DNA of 32,219 nucleotides from Silene noctiflora (Eukaryota; Streptophyta; Magnoliopsida; Caryophyllales; Caryophyllaceae), in contig VHZZ01000146.1 in NCBI GenBank assembly GCA_009801015.1, positions 210,149 to 242,367 of the forward strand, in the 5' to 3' direction. The stretch's first letter is position 1. Each line of letters opens with the position of its first letter. Of this stretch, positions 32,186 to 32,219 are shown piece by piece. The notes under the pieces were generated by a model, which was not told where the DNA came from, did no database searches, and saw only the letters and a list, made by a program, of their open reading frames with translations. Position numbers and translations under genes: made by a program.

Positions 32186-32219
<34 letters not shown>
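32170..32219. repeat. Compound microsatellite (ATA)n-(CA)n-(TA)n
   Basis: The window ends in AATAATAATAATC, then a CA run, then a TA run that continues to the last base. Confidence 0.9.

Noticed and set aside
1..32219. Defence, biosynthetic or other multi-gene system
   Set aside because: The five genes belong to unrelated, ordinary plant families. Beyond the F-box/UBA pair nothing suggests joint function.

Overview
The window is plant nuclear DNA, almost certainly from a eudicot. It is AT-rich, has spliced genes with short exons and GT-AG introns, and carries many small non-autonomous transposons between and inside genes. The recurrent TTGTGACGG-type inverted-repeat elements and the CTCCCTC / CGGAGTA scraps remind me of Caryophyllales genomes (spinach, beet and pink relatives). 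That placement is an impression, not a result. I see no prokaryotic, organellar or viral genes.

Five protein-coding genes can be rebuilt exon by exon. (1) 1975-5959 (+): a MAP70 microtubule-associated protein lacking its first exon, which must lie before base 1 or be lost. (2) 10310-7135 (-): a mitochondrial-type P-class PPR protein in three exons, 629 aa, convergent with MAP70. (3) 14006-17475 (+): an F-box protein of the Arabidopsis At2g41170/At2g26850 type, five exons, 387 aa. (4) 18575-25138 (+): a rhomboid-like membrane protein with a C-terminal UBA domain (UBAC2 type, At2g41160-like), eight exons, 297 aa, including one GC-AG intron. (5) 28603-30090 (+): a short-chain dehydrogenase/reductase, three exons, 298 aa. 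Genes 3 and 4 are neighbours here, and their closest Arabidopsis relatives, as I recall the locus numbers, are also neighbours, which suggests old conserved microsynteny.

The rest is mostly transposon-derived. At 11.1-12.9 kb a tRNA-derived SINE, a small TIR element, a textbook non-autonomous Helitron and a long-armed foldback element stand side by side. At 25.5-27.8 kb a 185-bp unit is repeated three times (two copies carry an N) and runs into a Cassandra-like LTR with a 5S rRNA-like core. Two perfect hairpins, a 30-bp duplication and a 444-bp foldback element with an exact 9-bp target duplication follow. A family of small elements with 22-nt ends and 9-bp target duplications occurs at least four times (230, 28240, 30669, 31215), once just upstream of the SDR promoter. 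A decayed antisense RNase H-like fragment lies in intron 2 of the UBA gene.

No operon-like or defence system is present. The genes are ordinary housekeeping or regulatory plant genes with no evident shared pathway. The novelty is in the mobile elements and in the 25.5-26.4 kb repeat structure.
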